Positions 17,136-25,430 of a DNA stretch of 64,000 nucleotides are shown piece by piece. How positions within the stretch are numbered: the stretch's first letter is position 1; every line of letters begins with the position of its first letter. The stretch covers positions 124,001-188,000 of the forward strand of contig CAUQYZ010000001.1 of the NCBI GenBank assembly GCA_963522845.1, written 5' to 3'. The position numbers and the translations under genes were made by a program. Under the pieces are notes generated by a model. The model had not been told where the DNA came from. It searched no databases and worked only from the letters and a program-made list of their open reading frames with translations. The DNA comes from Nanoperiomorbus sp963522845. GTDB taxonomy: Bacteria; Patescibacteriota; Saccharimonadia; Saccharimonadales; Saccharimonadaceae.

Positions 17136-18476
17136 CTACAGATAGGCGTCATTATCGTCCAGAATAAAATTAATCGCATTGACATTATACTGAGGCGATA
17201 ACTCACGGATATTGTCCTTGACTTGCTGAGCGAAAGACTTGTTATTAGCATTCACCCATGGAGCAATACTCGCCATGAAGCCTCGTACATCACCCCACGA
17301 TAGTCGCAACGGCTCATCACCGGCCCGGCAAATCTCAACACTCTGAGCGACACCGGCCGGAGAGTAATTATTCGCATCAACCATCTTCACCAGGTCATTG
17401 AATTTACCGGCAATCCGACGCTCAATCAGAGCCGGACTAAGATAATCTCGAGCATCGCCCCGCCTGATTTGGCTGGCAGCATTATCAACCAGTCGTTTCG
17501 CCATAAACTTAGTAACGGTCAGCTTCTTACCCTTGTACCCGAGTCGATCATTTCGATGCTCAACTAGCCAGCCTGCCATGGTGTGGTCTAACGACCGAGC
17601 GAGCAGCCCAGTTCGCAAGCTATTATATGAGACATCGGGACTCATCCCCTTGATTCGGCTGACACCCTGACTATAGCCGACTTTACCGCCAATCGTACCA
17701 ACCGTGGGTAAAACCGGACGCAAATGCTGAGCTAATGCCGGGTATTGCTGACTGACCTGCCGGATCGCCTCGTAATTATCCTTCAGCCGTCGAGTAGTCG
17801 AGTAAATGACTATACGATCTGCTCGATCTTGCTCGGTATACTTTAGCGAGAAAGGCATCTGACGCTGATCGTATTGTTCTACCAGTGCCTTCAGTATCTT
17901 GTAAAGATCCAGTGAGGTAGGATTGAGATAGAAGCAGTGCTTGATCGGCAACCTATCCGAGCTGGGCATGATTACCTTGCCGCCCTGCTCTGTCTGCTTG
18001 ATGCAATACGAATCGACCACCTCCCATTCACCCGAAGTCCGATGCCAGCCATCTTCACTGATGCGATCGTCTGAATCGCTCAGCTTGCTGATAATCCGGT
18101 CGTCGCCCGATGACCTGATCAGCCAAGCTTTCTGCCTCGCCCAGCGATTATTCATACGAGATTCAAACGCCTGTTTGCTTAGCTGATTAATCGGCTCGTC
18201 ATCTATCGCCTCATTCTCGACCGCACACTGATATAATCTTTCGCCACTATCACCCGGCTCACCAATCTGACCGCCATAAGCATCACCATAGAGGTCGATC
18301 AGCCGGTCAATGTTGTGGTCAATCGGGCTGTCAACCTGTTTGGTAAGCCAGTCGTCAAATCGCTCTCCGTCTGAGAGCTCAGATCGAGGCATCTGACCGG
18401 GTTCTGTTGTCGATATATCACAGTTCAACCAGTTAGACCGATCGCCACCCTCATTTGCTTGTCCTGTTTTCTCCAT
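17136..18476 (-). CDS. HopA1-like protein of unknown function
   Basis: 446 residues, soluble, no signal peptide. The middle part (about 180-290) has the order HCFYLNP, a helix, MPFSLKY, RADRIVIYS, then a helix ending in LRPVLPTVGTIGGKVGYSQG. That layout resembles the T3SS effector HopA1 family (the Pro-Phe-x-x-Lys and Arg-x-Asp pattern), a family also found in non-pathogens and in lanthipeptide-like loci. This is my recollection of the family pattern, not a computed match, so treat it as tentative. The first 130 residues are acidic and probably disordered. Single gene between tRNA-Glu and folD. Function unknown. Confidence 0.55.
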   Translation of the reverse strand: MEKTGQANEGGDRSNWLNCDISTTEPGQMPRSELSDGERFDDWLTKQVDSPIDHNIDRLIDLYGDAYGGQIGEPGDSGERLYQCAVENEAIDDEPINQLSKQAFESRMNNRWARQKAWLIRSSGDDRIISKLSDSDDRISEDGWHRTSGEWEVVDSYCIKQTEQGGKVIMPSSDRLPIKHCFYLNPTSLDLYKILKALVEQYDQRQMPFSLKYTEQDRADRIVIYSTTRRLKDNYEAIRQVSQQYPALAQHLRPVLPTVGTIGGKVGYSQGVSRIKGMSPDVSYNSLRTGLLARSLDHTMAGWLVEHRNDRLGYKGKKLTVTKFMAKRLVDNAASQIRRGDARDYLSPALIERRIAGKFNDLVKMVDANNYSPAGVAQSVEICRAGDEPLRLSWGDVRGFMASIAPWVNANNKSFAQQVKDNIRELSPQYNVNAINFILDDNDAYL

Positions 18477-18532
18477 ACCAAATCACACTTAGCTTATATT
18501 GTCTAGTATCATAACATAAATACAGCCAAAGG

Positions 18533-19348
18533 CTAACGGCGTTTCAAACTCTGCCCGGTAGCTCTGATCACATTATCCATTAGACAAGCGATGGTCAGCG
18601 GTCCGACCCCGCCTTTCCGAGGCGTGATAGTGATGTCCGACCTTTCTCGCACCAGCGGATCGACATCTCCCACCACTTGACCGTCAACATCAGCCGTGCC
18701 GGCATCAACTACTACAGCACCGTCCTTCAGCATCTCTGACCTGATCAAGCCGGGCACGCCGGTCGCCGTCACTACGACGTCTTTATCGATCAGCGTTTTC
18801 TCCAGACTAGGACACCTAACGTCCAGTGGGGTCACATTGAGCCCTGACTGTCGCCACATTTTCGTAAGAGGTGTACCAACCAGGCGTCCTTGCCCGACAA
18901 TAGCGATCTGCTTGCTGGCGAGGTCAATATTATAGCCGGCCAGCAGCCAATTGATTGCCGTAGCAGTCGTCGCATCCCACTCTGACTGCTTAGCTAAGCC
19001 GTCGACATCTTTGACCGGGTTGACCTGATTAACCACCTTATCCGTTGCCGATGGATCAGGCAGTGGCAGCTGAATCAGGATGCCATGTACAGCCGGATCC
19101 ATATTGAGCTGCTCTATCAGCCGCTCTACTCCCGACTGACCGACTTTATGAATCTCAACAGCCATCCCGACATCCTCACCATAGCGCTGCTTGAGCCTGG
19201 TATATAGATCAGTCACAGCGTCGAGCTTAGTCTGGATGATTGCCAGCTTAGGCCGGATATGGTCATGCTGCTTCAGAGCTCGTACTTGATGAGCCTGACG
19301 CTCTTTAATAAAGCTAACTAACTCTCGACCGCTTAGCTGTCTGGACAT
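18533..19348 (-). CDS. folD: Methylenetetrahydrofolate dehydrogenase/cyclohydrolase FolD
   Basis: Interconverts methylene-, methenyl- and formyl-tetrahydrofolate. 271 residues. Visible marks are the YTRLK segment with the conserved Tyr and Lys, HGILIQLPLP, NPVKDVDG, the NADP loop VGQGRLVGTP, ATGVPGLI and the C-terminal TPRKGGVGPLT. Length is slightly below the usual 280-300. The ATG lies 6 nt after TATACT, indicating a leaderless start. It stands alone between the HopA1-like gene and the divergent tRNA-Arg. Confidence 0.95.
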   Translation of the reverse strand: MSRQLSGRELVSFIKERQAHQVRALKQHDHIRPKLAIIQTKLDAVTDLYTRLKQRYGEDVGMAVEIHKVGQSGVERLIEQLNMDPAVHGILIQLPLPDPSATDKVVNQVNPVKDVDGLAKQSEWDATTATAINWLLAGYNIDLASKQIAIVGQGRLVGTPLTKMWRQSGLNVTPLDVRCPSLEKTLIDKDVVVTATGVPGLIRSEMLKDGAVVVDAGTADVDGQVVGDVDPLVRERSDITITPRKGGVGPLTIACLMDNVIRATGQSLKRR

Positions 19349-19389
19349 ATTGCCAGTATAACTCAGCAGCTGTGTTATAATCCAATTAA

Positions 19390-19466
19390 GCGCCCGTAGC
19401 TCAGCGGATTAGAGTACTTGGCTTCGAACCAAGGGGTCGCAGGTTCGAACCCTGCCGGGCGTACCA
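19390..19466 (+). tRNA. tRNA-Arg (UCG)
   Basis: 77-nt cloverleaf with encoded CCA. Acceptor GCGCCCG/CGGGCGT (terminal G-U), anticodon stem CTTGG/CCAAG around CTTCGAA (UCG), and T-arm GCAGG TTCGAAC CCTGC. Confidence 0.95.
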
Positions 19467-19738
19467 GAAGTACATTACATGGAAGACGCAGTGTGATGCC
19501 GGGCATTATTGAGACGAAGTGAGAACCTGCGACTTTGCGTTAGCAAAGAAGCCTTTTTTACATCATTACATCTGTTGGCGCCATCACGCTATCCACCAAA
19601 AATTGCTTTTTGGTAATTTTGGTGGATAGCGAGCAACAAAGCACTAATTCTTTTCACCTCGGTTCGCCAAGATTAGCACTTTTGTACTATAATTATACCC
19701 ATAGGAGGGGTGGCTACCCTGCGTCCCTCCTATATTTT
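19467..19738 (+). other. Spacer between two tRNA-Arg genes: terminator, long hairpin and leader hairpin
   Basis: No credible reading frame. It holds a terminator for the first tRNA (CTTTGC-gtta-GCAAAG at 19533-19548, then a T run to 19559), a 17-bp inverted repeat (19587-19604 and 19615-19631; arms CGCTATCCACCAAAAATT and AATTTTGGTGGATAGCG), and a TATAAT at 19688-19693 followed by a hairpin (ATAGGAGGG/CCCTCCTAT, 19701-19733) just before the second tRNA. GAACCTGCGAC at 19523-19533 is an inverted copy of the T-arm segment at 19436-19446. Confidence 0.6.
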
Positions 19739-19816
19739 GCACCCGTAGCTCAGCCGGATTAGAGCGTTGGTTTCCGGTACCAAAGGTCGTGGGTTCGAAT
19801 CCCTCCGGGTGTACCA
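19739..19816 (+). tRNA. tRNA-Arg (CCG)
   Basis: 78-nt cloverleaf with encoded CCA. Acceptor GCACCCG/CGGGTGT, anticodon stem TTGGT/ACCAA around TTCCGGT (CCG). The T-stem GTGGG/CCCTC has one T-T mismatch, which is unusual, but the rest is canonical. Confidence 0.92.
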
Positions 19817-19849
19817 GCTTTGATTTAATATCTTAATAGTCGCTGACAG

Positions 19850-19919
19850 TTGTCATCCACTACTTTTAGTGTATGATAGCTAGCTAGGGAGAGTGCCGGC
19901 ATAATCGGCACTATATTTC
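19850..19919 (+). promoter_or_regulatory. typA promoter and 5'-leader hairpin
   Basis: TTGTCA (19850-19855), 16 nt, TATGAT (19872-19877). The leader contains AGGGAG (19886-19891) and then a hairpin GTGCCG/CGGCAC (19893-19911) ending 8 nt before the ATG. Folding of the hairpin would bring the purine-rich site to normal distance from the start codon. Confidence 0.6.
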
Positions 19920-21743
19920 ATGTATACACCAGATAAGATTCGCAACATCGCTATCATTGCTCACGTTGACCACGGCAAGACTACCCTACTGGATGGTCTG
20001 CTTAAGCAATCGCACACTTTCCGTGATAACGCTCAGGAGATGAGTGAGACTCTGATCATGGATAGTGGCGACCAAGAGCGGGAACGAGGTATCACTATCA
20101 CCGCCAAGACCACAGCCATCACTTATGACGGCTACAAGATCAATATCATCGACACTCCCGGACACGCTGACTTTAGTGGCGAAGTCGAGCGTACTCTCCA
20201 GATGGCTGACGGAGTGCTGCTGGTCGTCGACGCCGCCGAGGGTCCAATGCCCCAGACCAGATTCGTCCTAGCTAAAGCACTGGAGCTGGGCCTCAAGCCG
20301 ATCGTCATCATCAACAAGATCGACAAGCCGGCTCGACGGATCGAGGAAGTCAAAGACGAAGTAGCCGATCTCTTCTTGGAGCTTGCTACCAGTGACGATC
20401 AACTGGATTATCCTGTCTACTACGCCATCGGGCGAGACGGTAAAGCTTGGACAGATATGCCCGATAGCACTACCACATCAGCCGACCTGACGCCAATCTT
20501 TCAGGCGATCATTGAGCATATCCCGGCACCGCAGGTTGATCCGACTAAGCCCTTCCGCATGCTAATCACCTCCTTGCAGTACGACAGCTTCCTGGGTAAA
20601 TATGCCTTAGGACGAATTGAGCGAGGTGTCGCCAAGGCAGGTGCGCCGATTAGCTTGATTAGCCTGGACGGCACTGTCGCTGGTGGCAAGATAGACAAGC
20701 TTTTTACCTATAGTGGCTTGAATCGTCGGGAAGTTGACCAAGTCGTAGCCGGTGACATCGTTGCTATTACCGGAGTTAGCCAGGCAAAAATCGGCGAGAC
20801 GATCACTGACCCTGCCGACCCGACCCCCTTGCCTAGCATTGAGATTGAGCAGCCGACCATCTCGATCTACCTTGGGCCTAACACCTCCCCTTTTAAGGGT
20901 CGAGAGGGTAAGTTTAATACCTCTCGCCAGATTGCCGAGCGTCTCGAGCGAGAGCTGGAGACTAATGTGGCACTAAGGGTTGAGCCCGCCAATATTGGCT
21001 TTAGAGTAAGCGGGCGAGGTGAGCTTCACCTGTCTGTCCTGATCGAGACTTTGCGCCGAGAGGGCTACGAGTTTGAAGTCGGACGACCACAAGTCATTCT
21101 GATCGAACGAGATGGACAAAAGATGGAGTCAGTCGAGGAGCTCTTCATCGAAGTCTCTCCCGAGCTGCTAGGTAGCGTCTCCATGGAGCTGGGAGCTCGT
21201 CATGGTGAACTGACTAACCAGGAAACTACCAGCCAAGGGCAAATCCGGGCCACTTACCGTATCACATCTCGAGCTTTGATTGGCTTGCACAACACCTTGC
21301 TGACTGCTACTAAGGGAACGATCATCATGAGTTCACTGCCCTGTGGTTATCAGCCGCTAGGAGCACCCTTAAGTGGTCTGCGAAATGGCGTCTTGATAGC
21401 CGCCGAGTCCGGAACGTCAACGGCCTACGCCCTGGCCGGTGCTGAGGCTCGAGGTGAGCTATATATCGGTCCGAGCACCGAGGTCTACGCCGGTGAGATC
21501 GTTGGGCTGAATAAACGCAAAGATGATTTAGAGATTAACGTCTGTAAAGGTAAGCAGCTAACCAACATGCGCAGCAAGTCTAGCGATGGCGCTATCCAGT
21601 TGACCCCCTACACCCAGATGTCGCTAGAGCAGTGTCTCGACTTCATTGAAGACGACGAGCTACTAGAGGTCACTCCTCAGCACCTGCGTCTGCGCAAAGC
21701 CGAACTAGACCCAATCAAGCGTAAGCGTGCCCATCGTCGTTAG
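19920..21743 (+). CDS. typA: Ribosome-associated translational GTPase TypA/BipA
   Basis: EF-G-like GTPase that binds the 70S ribosome and aids assembly and growth under stress. 607 residues of normal length. G1 AHVDHGKTT, the switch region with RERGITI, G3 DTPGHADF, G4 NKIDKP, followed by domains II, III and V and the BipA-specific C-terminal domain (NVCKGKQLTNMRSKSSDGAI and the ending ELDPIKRKR). All nucleotide-binding residues are present. Monocistronic with its own promoter and a structured leader; convergent with the DsbA-like gene. Confidence 0.97.
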   Translation: MYTPDKIRNIAIIAHVDHGKTTLLDGLLKQSHTFRDNAQEMSETLIMDSGDQERERGITITAKTTAITYDGYKINIIDTPGHADFSGEVERTLQMADGVLLVVDAAEGPMPQTRFVLAKALELGLKPIVIINKIDKPARRIEEVKDEVADLFLELATSDDQLDYPVYYAIGRDGKAWTDMPDSTTTSADLTPIFQAIIEHIPAPQVDPTKPFRMLITSLQYDSFLGKYALGRIERGVAKAGAPISLISLDGTVAGGKIDKLFTYSGLNRREVDQVVAGDIVAITGVSQAKIGETITDPADPTPLPSIEIEQPTISIYLGPNTSPFKGREGKFNTSRQIAERLERELETNVALRVEPANIGFRVSGRGELHLSVLIETLRREGYEFEVGRPQVILIERDGQKMESVEELFIEVSPELLGSVSMELGARHGELTNQETTSQGQIRATYRITSRALIGLHNTLLTATKGTIIMSSLPCGYQPLGAPLSGLRNGVLIAAESGTSTAYALAGAEARGELYIGPSTEVYAGEIVGLNKRKDDLEINVCKGKQLTNMRSKSSDGAIQLTPYTQMSLEQCLDFIEDDELLEVTPQHLRLRKAELDPIKRKRAHRR

Positions 21744-21818
21744 ATCGAGACCGTCCCTAGCGAGCTTGCCCATGATGTCGTTCACTTCTTGATGCTGACC
21801 GGCTAGGTGAAGCTTCGC

Positions 21819-22583
21819 TTACTTAGCCGCCTTCTCTAAAGCCTGTTTGATCGCCTGGCGAATGTTGGCATCGGTCGACGAACTAACTTTCTTGCCGTTA
21901 ACAAGCCAGGTCGGCGTGCCGGTTACCCCCGCCTTATCGCCCAGCTTTTTATCCCGATCAATCTTTTCTTGGACGCCGTTAGTCTCCGTCGTCTCTAAGG
22001 ATTCGTTAAACTTCTTCACATCAAGCCCGGATTCCTTGGCATACTTATCCAGAGTCGTCTGACGCTCGCTGGATGAGACGGCATAGCCAACCCACATCTG
22101 GTTCTGGAATAACTTGCCATTCATCTTCCAGTAGGCATCATTGCCGCCCAGCTTCTTGGCTACTTCAGCGGCGCTCAGAGTCGCTTTGGAGTTCGGGTAG
22201 TTCAAGCTATACTCCCGCCTGATAAATAGTACTTTATCCCGGTAATCATTCTGGATCTTCTCGGTGTAGCGACTGATCGCCTGACAATGCGAGCAGGCAA
22301 AGTCTTCGTACTCTATCACGACCACCTTAGCATCCTTTTTGCCTAGATAGACATCGTCGATAATGTCATCCTTTTCACCCTGACTTAGCTGGCGTTTTAA
22401 CGTCTTTTCCTTGGCTCGGATGATGTCGTCTCTAGCGATTAGCTTAGTGCCATCTAGTTGACTGACATAAGCTAGCTCCTTGCTGCTGCTATTCTGCCCC
22501 TGAGTTTGGTTCTTCTGCCATAGCAGCAAGCCGAAGCTCAGCACTACCACAAGTGTAAATACAATCCATGCTCTCTTGTTCAT
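21819..22583 (-). CDS. DsbA-like membrane-anchored thiol-disulfide oxidoreductase
   Basis: 254 residues: one N-terminal membrane helix (AWIVFTLVVVLSFGLLLW), then a thioredoxin-fold domain with the active site FACSHC, an inserted helical part and the cis-proline loop GVTGTPTWLVNG. It belongs to the DsbA/BdbD-type DSBA family and should form or exchange disulfides in exported proteins outside the membrane. Targets are easy to imagine here because several exported proteins carry paired cysteines (the HNH nuclease and the CxxGY-repeat protein). ATG 22581-22583 is preferred over a TTG one codon earlier; GAGGGAGA precedes it. Confidence 0.92.
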   Translation of the reverse strand: MNKRAWIVFTLVVVLSFGLLLWQKNQTQGQNSSSKELAYVSQLDGTKLIARDDIIRAKEKTLKRQLSQGEKDDIIDDVYLGKKDAKVVVIEYEDFACSHCQAISRYTEKIQNDYRDKVLFIRREYSLNYPNSKATLSAAEVAKKLGGNDAYWKMNGKLFQNQMWVGYAVSSSERQTTLDKYAKESGLDVKKFNESLETTETNGVQEKIDRDKKLGDKAGVTGTPTWLVNGKKVSSSTDANIRQAIKQALEKAAK

Positions 22584-22636
22584 CAATATCTCCCTCGCAT
22601 TTCACCCGATTATAGCATAATGATACAATGTAGGGC

Positions 22637-23515
22637 ATGAGCGTGTTTCTGATCATTATCTTGACCATCCTGGTCACCGCCAGCTCCAGCGTTGACTTCC
22701 ACGCCAATCGCAATAAATCCGCTATCAAGGCTCTCGGCACAACCGGGCGCAAGGTTCGAGCGGTCAATCAACTGATTAGCTATTACCCCGGCCTGCATCT
22801 ATTTGTCAGTCTGGTTGCCCTGCTCGCCACTATTTGGATAGCCTGCCTCGCCGCTCTCACCTGGGGCATAGTCGCAGGCTGCTTTATCTCGCTGGTGATC
22901 ATCGCCTTAGCTCAGCTACTAGGCGCTCGGCTCACCCCCTTGACCGACCAGCTTTTGATCAAACAAGCCGGCTTTATCAATAAGTACTTTGGCTGGACCG
23001 GTGTATTTAATAGCCTGGTAACCAGCAAGCCGGTCGACCCGATCGACGACGTCGACGAGCTAATCCAGGTACTGCACAATAGCAAGATTGATTGCCCCAC
23101 TCAGCTCCTGATCGAGAGGACCCTGCTCGCTCAGCACACTCCCGTCGAAAAGCTAGCCACTAAGTGGAGTGACGTCAAAAAGATTAGCTTCAAAGATCGC
23201 CTCACTCCGAAGCATATTGACGAGCTCTTTCAGAGCCGCCAAAAGATCTTCCCGGTCATCCGCAATGACGAGAACGACGTCGTCGGTTTGCTCCACCTGG
23301 CTGATGTTACCGTGATCGGACAATCGGAAAAACAGTTGCTCAGTAGCATGAATCGTAATTTCGTTAGCTGCGAGACGAACACCACCACGCCTGAAGTGCT
23401 TCGACTAATGGCAGACAACGAAACTACCGTCGCTATCATTACCAAAAATAAGCACATCTACGGACTGATCAATCTAAGCGAAATTATCTCAGCCGGCCAG
23501 TCCTGCCAGGTCTAG
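22637..23515 (+). CDS. DUF21/CBS-domain (CNNM/HlyC-like) membrane protein
   Basis: 292 residues: a reduced N-terminal membrane part with about three hydrophobic helices (residues 1-18, 50-70, 74-95) and a cytosolic pair of CBS domains (about 160-290, with FPVIRNDENDVVGLLH and AIITKNKHIYGLINL). The layout matches the CNNM/CorC transporter family linked to Mg2+ or Co2+ handling, in shortened form with no C-terminal CorC domain. It is divergent from the DsbA-like gene, 53 bp apart. ATG lies 7 nt after TACAAT. Substrate unknown. Confidence 0.8.
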   Translation: MSVFLIIILTILVTASSSVDFHANRNKSAIKALGTTGRKVRAVNQLISYYPGLHLFVSLVALLATIWIACLAALTWGIVAGCFISLVIIALAQLLGARLTPLTDQLLIKQAGFINKYFGWTGVFNSLVTSKPVDPIDDVDELIQVLHNSKIDCPTQLLIERTLLAQHTPVEKLATKWSDVKKISFKDRLTPKHIDELFQSRQKIFPVIRNDENDVVGLLHLADVTVIGQSEKQLLSSMNRNFVSCETNTTTPEVLRLMADNETTVAIITKNKHIYGLINLSEIISAGQSCQV

Positions 23516-23571
23516 CCGATCACCGGCTGTGTTAGAATATTAGGCAAGTACCCGAGAAAGGATTTTTCATT

Positions 23572-25359
23572 ATGGAGAGAACACTGACTGTCAAAACGCC
23601 CCGGCTAATTGGGCAAGAGATCAAAGTTGCCGGCTGGGTTAACACCAGACGAGATCATGGTGGAGTTATCTTTGTCGATCTAAGGGATCACACCGGGCTG
23701 GTCCAGGTGGTGTTCAATCCGGACCATGATGATATTTTTCACCTGGCCGAGGGGCTACGTGATGAGTACTGCATAGCTGTCACCGGGACAGTGCAAGAAA
23801 GAGGTGCCGGGCTGGAGAACCCTCATCTAGCTACCGGGCAGATCGAGCTTGTCGCTAGCCAGCTGGAGATCCTCAACCGCTCCGACCCGATCCCCGTCGC
23901 CACCAGAGACGAGGGACAGCGGTCTAGCGAAGAGATGCGTCTCCGCTACCGCTACCTTGACTTACGCCGACCATCAATGCAACAAATGATCACCAGGCGA
24001 GACCAGTTTAATCGTATTATCCGCCGGTATATGGCAGAACACGATTTCATCGAGGTCACCACCCCGATCTTAGCTAATAGTAGCCCCGAGGGAGCCAGAG
24101 ACTTCCTCGTCCCTTCGCGGCTACATCAGGGTGATTATTACGCTTTGCCACAAGCTCCTCAGCAATTCAAACAGCTGCTAATGGTTGGCGGAGTGCCACG
24201 TTATTACCAGATTGCCGCCTGCTTCAGAGATGAAGACCCCCGGGCGGACCGTCTCTACGGTGAGTTTTATCAGCTCGACTGTGAGATGAGTTTCGTCGAC
24301 GACGGCGAGATAGTCCGGAGCACCCTTGAGCCGCTAATCGTCCAGCTGACTAAAGAGTTCGGGCACAAGAAGCTTGTCAGCACCTATACTTCCGGTAGCG
24401 ACCCGATCCCTCGCCTGACTTACCGCGAAGCCATGGAGCGCTATGGTACGGATAAACCGGACCTACGCTACCACCTGGAGCTAGTTGAGTTAACCGACGC
24501 CCTGAGTGAAACTAGTTTTGGCGTATTTAAGCAGGCTGAGTGTATCAAGGCGATTTGCGTCAAAGGCGGAGCATCATTTACCCGCAAGCAGATCGATAAC
24601 TTTACCGAGCTGGCCAAAGCAGAGGGTGCCGGCGGGCTAGCCTATCTGACTTACGAAGAATCAGGTATCAAGAGTCCGATCGCCAAGTTTCTTAGTAAGA
24701 GCGAGCTGGACGAGATTACCAGGCGAACCGAGGCTACTGCCGGTGATATCGTCCTATTCGGAGCTGACCGGCGAGCCCTAGTCAACAAGGTGTTGGGGAA
24801 GCTCCGAGTCGCCCTAGCTGATTTCCAGGAGCTCAAGCACGACGACGAAGTGGCACTATGCTGGGTAATTGATTTTCCTTTCTACGAATATGACGAAGCC
24901 AATGCAAGAGTTGACTTCGGACACAACCCCTTCTCGATGCCCAAGGGTGGTATAGCCACTCTAGAACAAGCCACTACCGACGAGCAGAAACTGGCTATCA
25001 CTGCCGACCAATATGACATGGTAATGAATGGTTACGAGATATGCTCCGGCGCCGTCCGCAATCATAACCCTGATATCATGTATAAAGTCTTCGAGATCCT
25101 CGGCTACGACCACGCCTATGTCGAACAGAAGTTTGGCGCCCTGCTCAACGCCTTTCGCTACGGCGCTCCACCCCACGCCGGTTGTGCCTACGGTCTAGAT
25201 CGGATCTTTATGGTCATGGAAAATACCGACAACATCCGTGACATCGTCGCCTTTCCCAAGAACGGTTCCGGTGCCGACTTAATGATGGGTTCGCCCTCTC
25301 AAGTGCTCGATATCCAGCTTAAGGAACTCCACATCCGGCCCGCTCCCGAGACCGACTAA
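23572..25359 (+). CDS. aspS: Aspartyl-tRNA synthetase
   Basis: Class IIb synthetase, 595 residues. Order: N-terminal OB anticodon-binding domain (GWVNTRRDHGGVIFVDLRD), motif 1, motif 2 with CFRDEDPRADR, an inserted GAD domain (about 300-410), FGHNPFSMP, and motif 3 GCAYGLDRIFM. The bacterial type with GAD insert is therefore complete. Motif 2 continues LYGEFYQLD, one residue longer than the RQPEFTQID form of E. coli. Whether it is discriminating for tRNA-Asp cannot be told here. A good AAAGGA site precedes the ATG. Confidence 0.97.
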   Translation: MERTLTVKTPRLIGQEIKVAGWVNTRRDHGGVIFVDLRDHTGLVQVVFNPDHDDIFHLAEGLRDEYCIAVTGTVQERGAGLENPHLATGQIELVASQLEILNRSDPIPVATRDEGQRSSEEMRLRYRYLDLRRPSMQQMITRRDQFNRIIRRYMAEHDFIEVTTPILANSSPEGARDFLVPSRLHQGDYYALPQAPQQFKQLLMVGGVPRYYQIAACFRDEDPRADRLYGEFYQLDCEMSFVDDGEIVRSTLEPLIVQLTKEFGHKKLVSTYTSGSDPIPRLTYREAMERYGTDKPDLRYHLELVELTDALSETSFGVFKQAECIKAICVKGGASFTRKQIDNFTELAKAEGAGGLAYLTYEESGIKSPIAKFLSKSELDEITRRTEATAGDIVLFGADRRALVNKVLGKLRVALADFQELKHDDEVALCWVIDFPFYEYDEANARVDFGHNPFSMPKGGIATLEQATTDEQKLAITADQYDMVMNGYEICSGAVRNHNPDIMYKVFEILGYDHAYVEQKFGALLNAFRYGAPPHAGCAYGLDRIFMVMENTDNIRDIVAFPKNGSGADLMMGSPSQVLDIQLKELHIRPAPETD

Positions 25360-25378
25360 ATCAGCTCCCCAAACTAAG

Positions 25379-25409
25379 AATACACCCCGGTCAATGCGCC
25401 GAGGTGTAC
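25379..25409. terminator. Weak hairpin between convergent aspS and eno
   Basis: TACACC...GGTGTA stem with an imperfect inner part in the 70-bp gap between the two stops. No clear T run on either side, so this is only a candidate shared terminator. Confidence 0.4.
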
Positions 25410-25430
25410 TTGTCGCTCACTTATGATGGC

